16,671 nt of DNA, taken from assembly GCA_002434335.1 (NCBI GenBank), contig DJJW01000067.1, positions 1 to 16,671 on the forward strand, read 5' to 3'. Shown one piece after another: positions 6,581 through 14,250 of this stretch. The stretch is from Lachnoclostridium sp. UBA6558. Its GTDB lineage: Bacteria; Bacillota; Clostridia; Lachnospirales; Lachnospiraceae. A program made the position numbers and the translations under genes. Under the pieces are notes generated by a model. The model ran no database searches. It was given only the letters and a program-made list of their open reading frames with translations, and was not told where the DNA came from. How positions within the stretch are numbered: the first letter of the stretch is position 1; each line of letters begins with the position of its first letter.

Positions 6581-8044
6581 ATGAATAAAGTAAGAACCAG
6601 ATTTGCACCCAGTCCCACCGGAAGAATGCACGTGGGAAATTTAAGAACTGCTCTTTACGAGTATCTTATTGCGAAACATGAAGGAGGCGATTTTCTTCTT
6701 CGTATTGAAGATACAGATCAGGAACGTTTTGTAGAAGGTGCAACGGAAATTATATATAATACTTTAAACAAAACAGGACTTATCCATGATGAAGGACCGG
6801 ATAAGGACGGCGGCTGTGGTCCTTATGTACAGAGTGAGAGACAAGCCAGCGGAATTTATTTAAAATATGCAAAAGAGTTAATAGATAAAGGTGAGGCTTA
6901 TTATTGTTTTTGCACCAAAGAGCGATTAAGTACTTTAAAAAGTGTGGTTTCCGAGACAGAGGATAAAGAAATCATAAAATATGACAAACATTGTTTACAT
7001 TTAAGTAAGGAAGAGATAGAAGCTAACCTGACAGCAGGCTTACCATATGTAATTCGTCAGAACACGCCTTTAGAGGGAACAACATCATTTACAGATGCAA
7101 TTTATGGTGAGATTACTGTAGAAAATGCAGAGCTGGATGATATGATCCTTATTAAATCAGATGGCTACCCTACTTATAACTTTGCGAATGTAATCGATGA
7201 TCATCTGATGGATATTACACATGTAGTAAGAGGAAATGAATATCTGTCTTCTACACCGAAATACACCAGACTCTACAATGCATTTGGCTGGGAAGAGCCG
7301 GTATACGTTCATTGCCCTCTGATTACAAATGAGGAGCATAAAAAGCTCTCCAAGAGAAGCGGACATTCTTCTTTTGAAGATTTATTAGAGCAGGGTTTTG
7401 TAACCGAAGCAATTGTGAACTTTATTGCACTTCTTGGATGGAGCTCAGGTACCAATGAAGAGCTATTTACTTTAGAAGAGCTGATTAAAGAATTTGATTA
7501 TACTCATATCAACAAGTCACCCGCAGTATTTGACATGGGCAAATTAAGATGGATGAATGGTGAGTATATTAAAAAGATGGAGAATGAGAAATATTACGAG
7601 CTTATTCTTCCGCATATCAGGGAAGCGGTGAAAAAGGATTATAATCTGAAGAAGATTGCCGATCTGGTTAAGACACGTATAGAGACACTTCTGGATGCAA
7701 AGGATATGATTGATTTCTTTGATGAGCTTCCGGATTATGATGTGGCTATGTATACCCATAAGAAGATGAAGACGGATACAGAAATCGCTCTGAAGGTTTT
7801 AACGGAGCAGCTGCCACTTTTAGAGGCACTGGAGGAGTTCACGATCGAGACCATTGAGAAGACGATTATGACCTATATTGCAGAAAAAGGCATGAAGAAC
7901 GGTACCGGTCTATGGCCTCTTCGTACCGCAGTATCCGGCAAGCAGTCTACTCCGGGAGGTGCCTACGAGATAGCTGAGATTCTTGGTAAAGAGGAGAGCT
8001 TAAGAAGAATTCGTATCGGTATTGAGAAATTAAGACAGGGTTAA
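6581..8044 (+). CDS. gltX: Glutamyl-tRNA synthetase
   Basis: 487 residues from the chosen start. A class I aminoacyl-tRNA synthetase that charges tRNA(Glu) in the cytoplasm. RTRFAPSPTGRMHVGN (5-20) carries the HIGH-type motif as HVGN, and KLSKRSG (255-261) is the KMSKS-type motif. RIEDTDQERF (41-50), YVQSER and the IDDHLMDITHVVRGNEYLSSTPK segment (205-227) are typical of GluRS. C109, C111 and C138 could be zinc ligands of the acceptor-binding insertion. The open frame extends upstream to a GTG at 6470, but those 37 codons lack family similarity, whereas AAGGAAGGAAACC directly precedes the ATG at 6581. Many clostridia use a non-discriminating GluRS together with GatCAB; this sequence alone does not settle that. 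The helicase gene follows after 4 bases. Confidence 0.97.
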   Translation: MNKVRTRFAPSPTGRMHVGNLRTALYEYLIAKHEGGDFLLRIEDTDQERFVEGATEIIYNTLNKTGLIHDEGPDKDGGCGPYVQSERQASGIYLKYAKELIDKGEAYYCFCTKERLSTLKSVVSETEDKEIIKYDKHCLHLSKEEIEANLTAGLPYVIRQNTPLEGTTSFTDAIYGEITVENAELDDMILIKSDGYPTYNFANVIDDHLMDITHVVRGNEYLSSTPKYTRLYNAFGWEEPVYVHCPLITNEEHKKLSKRSGHSSFEDLLEQGFVTEAIVNFIALLGWSSGTNEELFTLEELIKEFDYTHINKSPAVFDMGKLRWMNGEYIKKMENEKYYELILPHIREAVKKDYNLKKIADLVKTRIETLLDAKDMIDFFDELPDYDVAMYTHKKMKTDTEIALKVLTEQLPLLEALEEFTIETIEKTIMTYIAEKGMKNGTGLWPLRTAVSGKQSTPGGAYEIAEILGKEESLRRIRIGIEKLRQG

Positions 8045-8048
8045 GCCT

Positions 8049-10064
8049 ATGGAAATAAATCAGTCGCAGCTTGCGGCAATCAGACACAATACCGGGCCTA
8101 TGATGGTACTTGCAGGGCCCGGTTCCGGTAAAACACTGGTAATAACCAGAAGGGTTCAGGAGCTGATTGAACATTATGGAGTGAATCCAGCCAATATTCT
8201 GGTTATTACCTTTACAAAAGCAGCAGCAGAGGAAATGAAGGAGAGGTTCTTTAAACTCAACGGGCGTAAGGCACCGGGAGTATCATTTGGAACCTTTCAC
8301 TCTGTATTCTTTACCATACTTAAGTATGCCTACGGCTATAATGCCTCTAATATTATCAGGGAGGAACAGCGCTATAGCTTTATAAAGGAAATCATACATA
8401 ACATGTCTCTTGAGGCACCGGATGAGAAGGAATTCTCAGAAGAGATCCTCTCAGAAATCAGCCTGGTGAAAGGTGAGAGGCTGAATCTGGAACATTATTA
8501 TTCTGTAAACTGTTCCGAAGATAATTTTAAGAAGATCTACCAGGCATATGAAAGTAAACTGGCAGCTTCCAATCTCATAGATTTCGATGATATGCTGGTG
8601 TTATGTTTAGAGCTATTAACGCAGAGACCGGACATTCTAACTTTGTGGCAGAATAAATTCCAATATATCTTAATTGATGAATTCCAGGACATTAATAAAG
8701 TTCAATATGATGTAATCAGACTTTTAGCCGGGCAGTTAAACAATTTATTTATTGTTGGGGATGATGACCAGGCGATTTATCGTTTTCGTGGTGCAAAGCC
8801 GGAGATAATGCTTAACTTTGAAAAAGATTACCCTGATTGCAAGAGAATTGAGCTAAGATATAATTATCGCTGCGGCAGTAAGATTGTTCAATGTGCCTCG
8901 GCACTGATAAAGAATAATAACAAAAGGTATGATAAGGAAATCAAATCCGCTACGGGAAAAGGCGGAGAGGTGGCCATCCGCTCCTTTGAGAACTTAAAAA
9001 CGCAGAACCTCTCAGTGGTAGGGGAAATATTGAAATATAACCAGGAGGGTATTCCCTATTCTCAGATTGCTGTATTGTTCCGAACGAATATTCAGCCAAG
9101 AGCTCTGGTAGAGAAAATGATGGAATATAATATTCCTTTTCACATGCGGGACAGAATACCAAATCTCTATGAACACTGGATAGCCCAGGATATTATAGCA
9201 TATATCAAGCTGGCGGCAGGAGAGATGGAGAGAAGACATTTCCTGCAGATTGCTAACAGGCCGAACCGCTATATAAGCAGAGAATGTATGAAGGAGCAGC
9301 AGATAGACTTTCTGATGCTTCGTAAGTTCTATGGGGATAAGGACTGGATGTTAGACCGTATCGATAAGCTTGAATATGATCTGAATCTGATCAGGAATAT
9401 GAATCCTTATGGGGCAGTTACTTATATCAGGCGAGGTGTGGGTTATGAAGAATTCACTGCCGATTATGCCAGGCTAAGAAATTTAAAGTCGGAAGAATTA
9501 ATTGAAATATTAGATGAATTGGCAGAGAGTGCAAAGAATTATGATACCTTTGACAGCTGGTTTCGTCATATGGAAGAGTATAAGGAAGAACTCAAGGTAA
9601 AAGCCAGGGAAGCCAGAGAAAATAATACCGATATGGTAACTCTTGCAACTATGCATAGTTCCAAGGGGCTTGAGTATAAGGTAGTATTTATAATAGATGC
9701 TAATGAAAGTATTACACCTTACCGAAAAGCAATCTTAGAAGCAGATATGGAAGAGGAGAGAAGGCTTTTTTATGTGGCAGCTACAAGGGCAATGGATTAT
9801 CTTCATATATATTCCTCCAAGGAAAGATATAACAAGGAACTCACTATATCCAGATTTGTTGGAGAAATGCTCCTTGACCGTGATACCCTCACCCCGGGAA
9901 CCCTTGTTGAGCATAAAACCTATGGTAAAGGGCAGATTACAGCCAGAGATGCCGGAAAGATCAGTATACACTTTGAAGAAAAAGCCGTTACCAAGACCAT
10001 GAATTTGGATTACTGTATACAAAACAGATTATTATCGGTACGTTCAGATTCGGAGAAAGAGTAA
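8049..10064 (+). CDS. UvrD/PcrA/Rep-type superfamily 1 DNA helicase
   Basis: 671 residues. An ATP-dependent 3'-5' DNA helicase of superfamily 1A. All expected motifs are visible: Q motif-like LNxxQ variant (INQSQLAAI, 3-11), Walker A AGPGSGKT (22-29), motif Ia ITFTKAAAEEMKER (53-66), Walker B with DEFQD (210-214), motif III GDDDQAIYRFRGA (237-249), motif IV LRYNYR (269-274), motif V MHSSKGLEYK (535-544) and motif VI ERRLFYVAATRA (570-581). The C-terminal 50 residues (VEHKTYGKGQI) resemble the Tudor-like end of PcrA. It is somewhat shorter than typical PcrA/UvrD proteins, so it may be a paralogue rather than the housekeeping PcrA. The ATG at 8049 has AGGG 8 bases upstream, inside the end of gltX, so it is probably co-transcribed with and translationally linked to gltX. 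Likely roles are repair or clearing proteins and structures from DNA. Confidence 0.95.
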   Translation: MEINQSQLAAIRHNTGPMMVLAGPGSGKTLVITRRVQELIEHYGVNPANILVITFTKAAAEEMKERFFKLNGRKAPGVSFGTFHSVFFTILKYAYGYNASNIIREEQRYSFIKEIIHNMSLEAPDEKEFSEEILSEISLVKGERLNLEHYYSVNCSEDNFKKIYQAYESKLAASNLIDFDDMLVLCLELLTQRPDILTLWQNKFQYILIDEFQDINKVQYDVIRLLAGQLNNLFIVGDDDQAIYRFRGAKPEIMLNFEKDYPDCKRIELRYNYRCGSKIVQCASALIKNNNKRYDKEIKSATGKGGEVAIRSFENLKTQNLSVVGEILKYNQEGIPYSQIAVLFRTNIQPRALVEKMMEYNIPFHMRDRIPNLYEHWIAQDIIAYIKLAAGEMERRHFLQIANRPNRYISRECMKEQQIDFLMLRKFYGDKDWMLDRIDKLEYDLNLIRNMNPYGAVTYIRRGVGYEEFTADYARLRNLKSEELIEILDELAESAKNYDTFDSWFRHMEEYKEELKVKAREARENNTDMVTLATMHSSKGLEYKVVFIIDANESITPYRKAILEADMEEERRLFYVAATRAMDYLHIYSSKERYNKELTISRFVGEMLLDRDTLTPGTLVEHKTYGKGQITARDAGKISIHFEEKAVTKTMNLDYCIQNRLLSVRSDSEKE

Positions 10065-10148
10065 GTTAGAAATGTATAATGCAGCTTTCTAAAGTGTACC
10101 TTACTGTCTACTGCAAATAGGAACCCTGTATTTGAATTAATGCTGTAT

Positions 10149-10209
10149 TGGTGCAGGTGTCGAAGTATACTTGCGGCTGAAGTACTCCTTCTCCCTCCGC
10201 CTTGCACCA
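10149..10209. other. Structured intergenic element of unknown function
   Basis: TGGTGCAGG (10149-10157) can pair with CTTGCACCA (10201-10209), 9 bp with one G-U pair, enclosing 43 bases. Inside, TACTT and AAGTA can form a second small stem with a GCGGCTG loop. The element lies between the end of the helicase gene and the convergent DUF1292 gene. There is no T run on either side, so it is not a plain terminator. It could be part of a small RNA or a 3' end structure. Confidence 0.35.
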
Positions 10210-10261
10210 GCGTAAATATCAGGACTGGTATTAAGTGAAATTTGCGCTAGTAGTATTAGAA

Positions 10262-10302
10262 CTAAAAAAGCCGCTGCAGAATTATTAATTCCTGTAGCGG
10301 CT
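10262..10302 (-). terminator. Rho-independent terminator of the DUF1292 gene
   Basis: On the minus strand an 11-bp GC-rich stem (10302-10292 with 10279-10269, one G-U pair) is followed directly by TTTTTT. It begins six bases after the TAA stop of the DUF1292 gene. It could also weakly stop transcripts from the helicase side, but the T run is only on the minus strand. Confidence 0.85.
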
Positions 10303-10307
10303 GTAAT

Positions 10308-10667
10308 TTACTCTTCTTCTTCGTCCTCTTCATCATCGAACATTTCATCGAATTCTTCACTGTCCATTAACTCATCAAATGCTTCTGAAACAGCTTCAAA
10401 CTCTTCATCATTTTCAATGTTGATAAGTTCTATCTCATCGTTATCATGCTCAATGAACTGATACAGGAAGATCTCGCCTTCCTCTTCACTATCATTGTCA
10501 GCAGGTACAAGTGCGATATAATCCTTTTCTCCAACAGGGAATATACAAAGAACTTCACATTCTAATTCACTGCCGTCATCAAGTGTTAAAGTTACATTCA
10601 TATGCTCATGCTCATGGTCATGATCATGTCCGCAGCCGCAATCATGGCCGTGTACGTGTTCGCTCAT
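10308..10667 (-). CDS. DUF1292 family protein with His-rich N-terminus and acidic tail
   Basis: 119 residues. The central part (about 23-85: VTLTLDDGSELECEVLCIF, then DYIALVPA and EIFLYQF) matches the small beta-rich DUF1292 (YrzB-like) domain common in Firmicutes. It is extended at both ends. The first 22 residues contain eight histidines alternating with D, E and G (H4, 6, 8, 14, 16, 18, 20, 22) plus C10 and C12, a likely metal-binding stretch. The last 30 residues are almost entirely Asp and Glu. The ATG at 10667 has AGAGAGG upstream. The protein is probably cytoplasmic. The function of DUF1292 is not established; metal binding or buffering by the N-terminus is inferred from composition. 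In many clostridia such genes lie near alaS, yrrK and Fur-type genes, which are not seen here. Confidence 0.88.
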   Translation of the reverse strand: MSEHVHGHDCGCGHDHDHEHEHMNVTLTLDDGSELECEVLCIFPVGEKDYIALVPADNDSEEEGEIFLYQFIEHDNDEIELINIENDEEFEAVSEAFDELMDSEEFDEMFDDEEDEEEE

Positions 10668-10871
10668 TTAAAATACCTCTCTTTCGATATGCCTGTTCTA
10701 TTATGGCATAAAATATTAATACAAGATCTTAGCCTTAATTCAGGGTGTGGAAAATGCTCCGCTTTTATTCACATCTGGCTCCTTTGCATTACACTTTGAC
10801 TTTAACAGATAACCTGTTAAATTGCAAGGTAAAGTTCAGTAAAAATATAGATATATTTTTCTTAAAAGTTA
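10668..10871. other. Intergenic region with operator-like palindrome
   Basis: Left part of the 326-base divergent gap between the DUF1292 gene and the disordered-protein gene. The main feature is a perfect 8-bp inverted repeat at 10801-10821. No convincing small gene or sigma-A promoter for the DUF1292 gene is visible beyond a weak minus-strand candidate (TTGCAA, 17 bases, TAAAGT) that overlaps the palindrome. Confidence 0.5.
10801..10821. promoter_or_regulatory. Operator-like inverted repeat
   Basis: TTTAACAG (10801-10808) and CTGTTAAA (10814-10821) form a perfect inverted repeat with a 5-base spacer. It lies between divergent genes, 51 bases upstream of the rightward TTGACA box. The size and symmetry fit a dimeric helix-turn-helix repressor site. 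No regulator gene is adjacent. Confidence 0.45.
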
Positions 10872-10899
10872 TTGACAATATATTAAAATAGAATAAAAT
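10872..10899 (+). promoter_or_regulatory. Sigma-A promoter of the disordered-protein gene
   Basis: A perfect TTGACA (10872-10877) and TAAAAT (10894-10899) are separated by 16 bases. The GTG start of the gene lies about 95 bases downstream. Confidence 0.6.
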
Positions 10900-10993
10900 A
10901 GACAATAGATTTGACTGGAGTAAACAACCCGCAAACAGGCTTGATATAAGGGCGTTTGGGGATTTAGGGTGAGGGAGAGGAGAGAGTTCTGGA

Positions 10994-11722
10994 GTGACCA
11001 ATGCTAAGGGCAGCAGCAGACCGTCAGATAATCGAAATCATAATAGGTACGAGCAGAATATCACAGGCAGGGATAAAAGCACAGATAGAGGGACGGATAA
11101 AAGAAATAATGGAAGTTTTACAGGAACCGGCACTAGTGAGCGCAGACCGATGAATTCAAACTGGAAGAATAACGGGGCAAAGGAACAGAAGGCTCCGGGT
11201 ACAGGATATCAGGGAAACAGATATAATAATACCGCAAAACCCTTCGGGAATTCTAATCGTGAGAATAATACAGGCAGAACCTCAGGTGATTCCAGGAATT
11301 CTAACCAGCCCAGAAGCTCCGATAATTCCTTTGGGGGAAAAGATACCGGAAAATTCAATAAGGATAAAAAACCTTACAGACCCTACGGCAGAGAAAATCT
11401 TCGTCCCGGGTACGGCTTTAACAAGGACGAGGAAGAAGAAAAGGATAAAAAGTTTGGGAAGGCTAAGCACCATCGTGGTGATATAAAAGGAAGAGAGCCT
11501 CAAAACAAAGAGAAAGAGCCTCAGCCGGATAAATTAGAGACTTCCAAACGTCTTGAAAAGGAAAAAAAGGTTCTGGAGAGAAAGAATCAGGAAATGGAGA
11601 AAGAAAAACAAAATAAGCCCTCCATGAAAAAAAGAAGAACCGGTAATATAAATTGGACAAAAGGCTATACAACAGGACTTTACGGAGATGATGATGAAGA
11701 GGATTATACAGAATACTTCTAA
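10994..11722 (+). CDS. Disordered basic low-complexity protein, unknown function
   Basis: 242 residues, not recognised as a named family. Residues 1-145 are rich in Asn, Gly, Ser, Thr, Arg and Lys, with almost no hydrophobic residues, which predicts intrinsic disorder. Residues 145-215 are strongly charged and may form a helix (KLETSKRLEKEKKVLERKN). The C-terminus is more ordered in look, with NINWTKGYTTGLYG (218-231) followed by an acidic DDDEEDYTEYF end. There is no signal peptide or membrane segment. The frame is closed by a TGA at 10970-10972, so the GTG at 10994 is the first possible start; a purine-rich GGGAGAGGAGAG lies just upstream. The ATG at 11001 is out of frame. The composition resembles nucleic-acid-binding disordered proteins, which is inference. 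A terminator follows, and a helicase gene lies downstream. Confidence 0.75.
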   Translation: MTNAKGSSRPSDNRNHNRYEQNITGRDKSTDRGTDKRNNGSFTGTGTSERRPMNSNWKNNGAKEQKAPGTGYQGNRYNNTAKPFGNSNRENNTGRTSGDSRNSNQPRSSDNSFGGKDTGKFNKDKKPYRPYGRENLRPGYGFNKDEEEEKDKKFGKAKHHRGDIKGREPQNKEKEPQPDKLETSKRLEKEKKVLERKNQEMEKEKQNKPSMKKRRTGNINWTKGYTTGLYGDDDEEDYTEYF

Positions 11723-11787
11723 GGTATAAATCTGCCGGATCCGGTAGCTCCACTCAACTGATAGCCCAAATAAATAAAACCACCTTA

Positions 11788-11836
11788 AAAAGCATCTTTG
11801 CAGATTTATTTAAGAAGATGCTTTTCGTATTTTAGA
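11788..11836 (+). terminator. Rho-independent terminator after the disordered-protein gene
   Basis: A perfect 11-bp stem (AAAAGCATCTT at 11788-11798 with AAGATGCTTTT at 11815-11825) encloses 16 bases. The right arm ends in TTTT, followed by CGTATTTT. It lies 65 bases after the stop codon and separates this gene from the nuclease-helicase gene. Confidence 0.7.
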
Positions 11837-11876
11837 TATTAAACGTTAACTGTCAGGCATGGATTGAGAGGTATAA

Positions 11877-14240
11877 ATGAGCAATACGACAGAAATTATT
11901 AAAATATCAGTCAGAAACCTTGTAGAATTTATTATGCGTTCAGGGGATCTGGATAGCCGGAGCGGCGGCAGAAAAGAAGCAGAAGCTATGCAGGAGGGAA
12001 GCAGGATTCATCGGAAAATCCAGAAACTGATGGGAAGCAACTATACTGCGGAAGTACCCCTTAGCATAACTCTTGATATAAGCCTGGAAGAAATTGATTT
12101 TCAGCTTGTTGTTGAAGGACGGGCAGACGGCATTCTAAAAGAAGAGTCCGAAATCATAATAGATGAAATAAAAGGTATGTACATGGACCTGAGTTATCTG
12201 GAAGAGCCTATATCCGTACACCGGGCACAAGCTATGTGTTATGCCTATATCTATGCTCTGCAGAACAGTCTGGAGAGTATCGGGATACGCATGACTTACT
12301 GTAACCTGGATACAGAAGAGAAAAAATACTTTGATGAAACCATTGCTTTTACAGAGTTAAGTACCTGGTTTGAGAAGCTTACCAGTGAATATATGAAATG
12401 GGCTTACTGGCAGATTAAGTGGAATCATAAAAGAAATGACAGCATAAAGGAATTGGAATTTCCATTTACGTATAGAGACGGACAAAAGAAGTTGGTATCA
12501 GATGTATATGTGACTCTCCTTCGCAGTAAGAGACTCTTTATAGAAGCACCTACCGGCGTGGGTAAGACCATATCTACTGTCTTTCCTGCTATAAAAGCCA
12601 TGGGAGAGGGACTGGGGCAGAAATTGTTTTATCTGACTGCTAAGACCATAACCAGAACTGTTGCAGAAGAAACGAAACAGCTTCTGACAGAGCAGGGACT
12701 CTTATTAAAGGCTGTCACCATTACTGCCAAGGATAAAATCTGTATATTTGATAAAGCAGACTGTAATCCGGTTAGCTGTCCCAGAGCCAAAGGACATTTT
12801 GACAGAGTAAATGATGCAGTCTATGATCTACTGGTCTCAGAGGATGATATATCAAGAGAAAAGCTCCTTCAATATGCCGAAAAGCATCAGGTATGCCCTT
12901 TTGAAATGAGTTTAGATACTACCTCCTGGTCGGATATGATTATCTGTGATTATAATTATGTATTTGATCCCAATGTATATCTGAAACGCTTTTTTCAGAA
13001 TGACAAAAAGAACGACTATATCTTTCTCATAGATGAAGCCCATAACCTGGTGGACAGAGCCAGGGAAATGTATAGTGCCCAGCTTTACAAAGAAGAATTT
13101 CTTCAGGTTAAAAGACTTATAAAAGGCAAAGATAAGGCACTGGAGAAGGCACTGGATACCTGTAACAGCGACTTGCTGAAGCTTAAGCGGGAATGTGATG
13201 ACCTGAAGGAATGGGAAAACATATCTGATTTTGTAATACATCTGATGCACCTTATGAGTAAATATGAAGACTTTCTCACAGAGCATAAAGATTTTGAAGG
13301 AAAAGATGAGGTGCTCCTGACTTATATGAACATCCGTCACTTCATAAATATATATGACGTCTATAATGAGAAGTATATTACTTATACCGATTACAATGAG
13401 CAAGGGGACTTTCGGATTAAGCTACTGTGTCTGGACCCTTCTGACAATCTTTCCGTAAGGCTTGACAAAGTAAGAAGTGCGGTGTTCTTTTCCGCGACCT
13501 TTCTGCCTATAAAGTATTATAAAGAACATCTGGGAGGAAGGGAAGATGATTATGCCGTGTACGCTCCATCACCTTTTCAGACTGAGAACCGGCTGGTTGC
13601 TGTGGGAATGGATGTCAGTACAAAATATACAAGACGAAATGAAAAGGAATTTCTTAAAATAATTCAATATATCAAAGACTTTACGGATAGCAGGCAGGGC
13701 AATTACATGGTCTTTTTCCCGTCTTATCAGATGCTGTTTCAAGTGGAGGAGCTATCCAAAGGTATTCTTGATAATGTAATAGTTCAAGGAACCTCTATGA
13801 CAGAAGAAGAGAAGGAGATTTTCTTAAATGATTTCAGTCTGAATCCGGATATCTCCAGAATCGCCTTTTGTGTTATGGGAGGTGTATTCAGTGAAGGGAT
13901 CGATCTGAAACATGACCGTTTAATCGGTGCGGTGATTGTGGGAGCCGGACTTCCCATGGTAAGCGGTGAGAAGGAGCTGTTCCGAAGATATTACCAGGAG
14001 ACGAAGAACAGCGGATTTGAATATGCGTATCTGTATCAGGGAATGAATAAAGTGCTGCAGTCTGCAGGCAGGGTCATCAGAACCACAGAGGATAAGGGAG
14101 CAATCCTGTTATTGGAGGAACGATTTCTGGACAACCGCTATCAGGAATTGTTTCCAAGGGAATGGTTCCCTTATCAGGTAGTTAGAAAAGATGAGATTAA
14201 AGATATTATGATGAAATTCTGGCAAAGTCATGGATATTAA
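11877..14240 (+). CDS. RecB/Cas4-like nuclease fused to XPD/DinG-type Fe-S helicase
   Basis: 787 residues. The N-terminal domain (about 1-185) looks like a PD-(D/E)XK nuclease: H45 in GSRIHRKI, D84 in EGRADGIL, E97-I-K99 in IIIDEIKG, and Q118 followed by YAYIYA. This is the RecB/Cas4 pattern. The helicase domain follows: Walker A APTGVGKT (224-231), four cysteines C289, C296, C301 and C340 in the Fe-S cluster position of XPD/DinG, the DEAH box DEAH (386-389), SATFLP near 545, and motif VI QSAGRVIR (728-735). Such helicases unwind DNA 5'-3'. The ATG at 11877 has a GAGAGG ribosome binding site. All key residues of both domains appear intact. It is likely a DNA repair or processing enzyme, annotated elsewhere simply as a DinG-like helicase. 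The staphylococcal DinG fusion carries a different (DEDDh) nuclease. The actual substrate is unknown. Confidence 0.9.
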   Translation: MSNTTEIIKISVRNLVEFIMRSGDLDSRSGGRKEAEAMQEGSRIHRKIQKLMGSNYTAEVPLSITLDISLEEIDFQLVVEGRADGILKEESEIIIDEIKGMYMDLSYLEEPISVHRAQAMCYAYIYALQNSLESIGIRMTYCNLDTEEKKYFDETIAFTELSTWFEKLTSEYMKWAYWQIKWNHKRNDSIKELEFPFTYRDGQKKLVSDVYVTLLRSKRLFIEAPTGVGKTISTVFPAIKAMGEGLGQKLFYLTAKTITRTVAEETKQLLTEQGLLLKAVTITAKDKICIFDKADCNPVSCPRAKGHFDRVNDAVYDLLVSEDDISREKLLQYAEKHQVCPFEMSLDTTSWSDMIICDYNYVFDPNVYLKRFFQNDKKNDYIFLIDEAHNLVDRAREMYSAQLYKEEFLQVKRLIKGKDKALEKALDTCNSDLLKLKRECDDLKEWENISDFVIHLMHLMSKYEDFLTEHKDFEGKDEVLLTYMNIRHFINIYDVYNEKYITYTDYNEQGDFRIKLLCLDPSDNLSVRLDKVRSAVFFSATFLPIKYYKEHLGGREDDYAVYAPSPFQTENRLVAVGMDVSTKYTRRNEKEFLKIIQYIKDFTDSRQGNYMVFFPSYQMLFQVEELSKGILDNVIVQGTSMTEEEKEIFLNDFSLNPDISRIAFCVMGGVFSEGIDLKHDRLIGAVIVGAGLPMVSGEKELFRRYYQETKNSGFEYAYLYQGMNKVLQSAGRVIRTTEDKGAILLLEERFLDNRYQELFPREWFPYQVVRKDEIKDIMMKFWQSHGY

Positions 14241-14250
14241 ATTTTATTTA

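Noticed and set aside
10010..10207. 65-residue minus-strand frame after the helicase gene
   Set aside because: It overlaps the helicase end and the folded element, starts with GTG, and shows no family features.
12912..13403. 163-residue frame antisense to the nuclease-helicase gene
   Set aside because: It is a shadow of a strongly supported gene; its hydrophobic content reflects the complementary codon pattern.
11877..14240. Anti-phage defence system built on the helicase-nuclease gene
   Set aside because: The neighbours are housekeeping or envelope genes and there are no partner defence genes or mobile element signs, so defence cannot be supported here.
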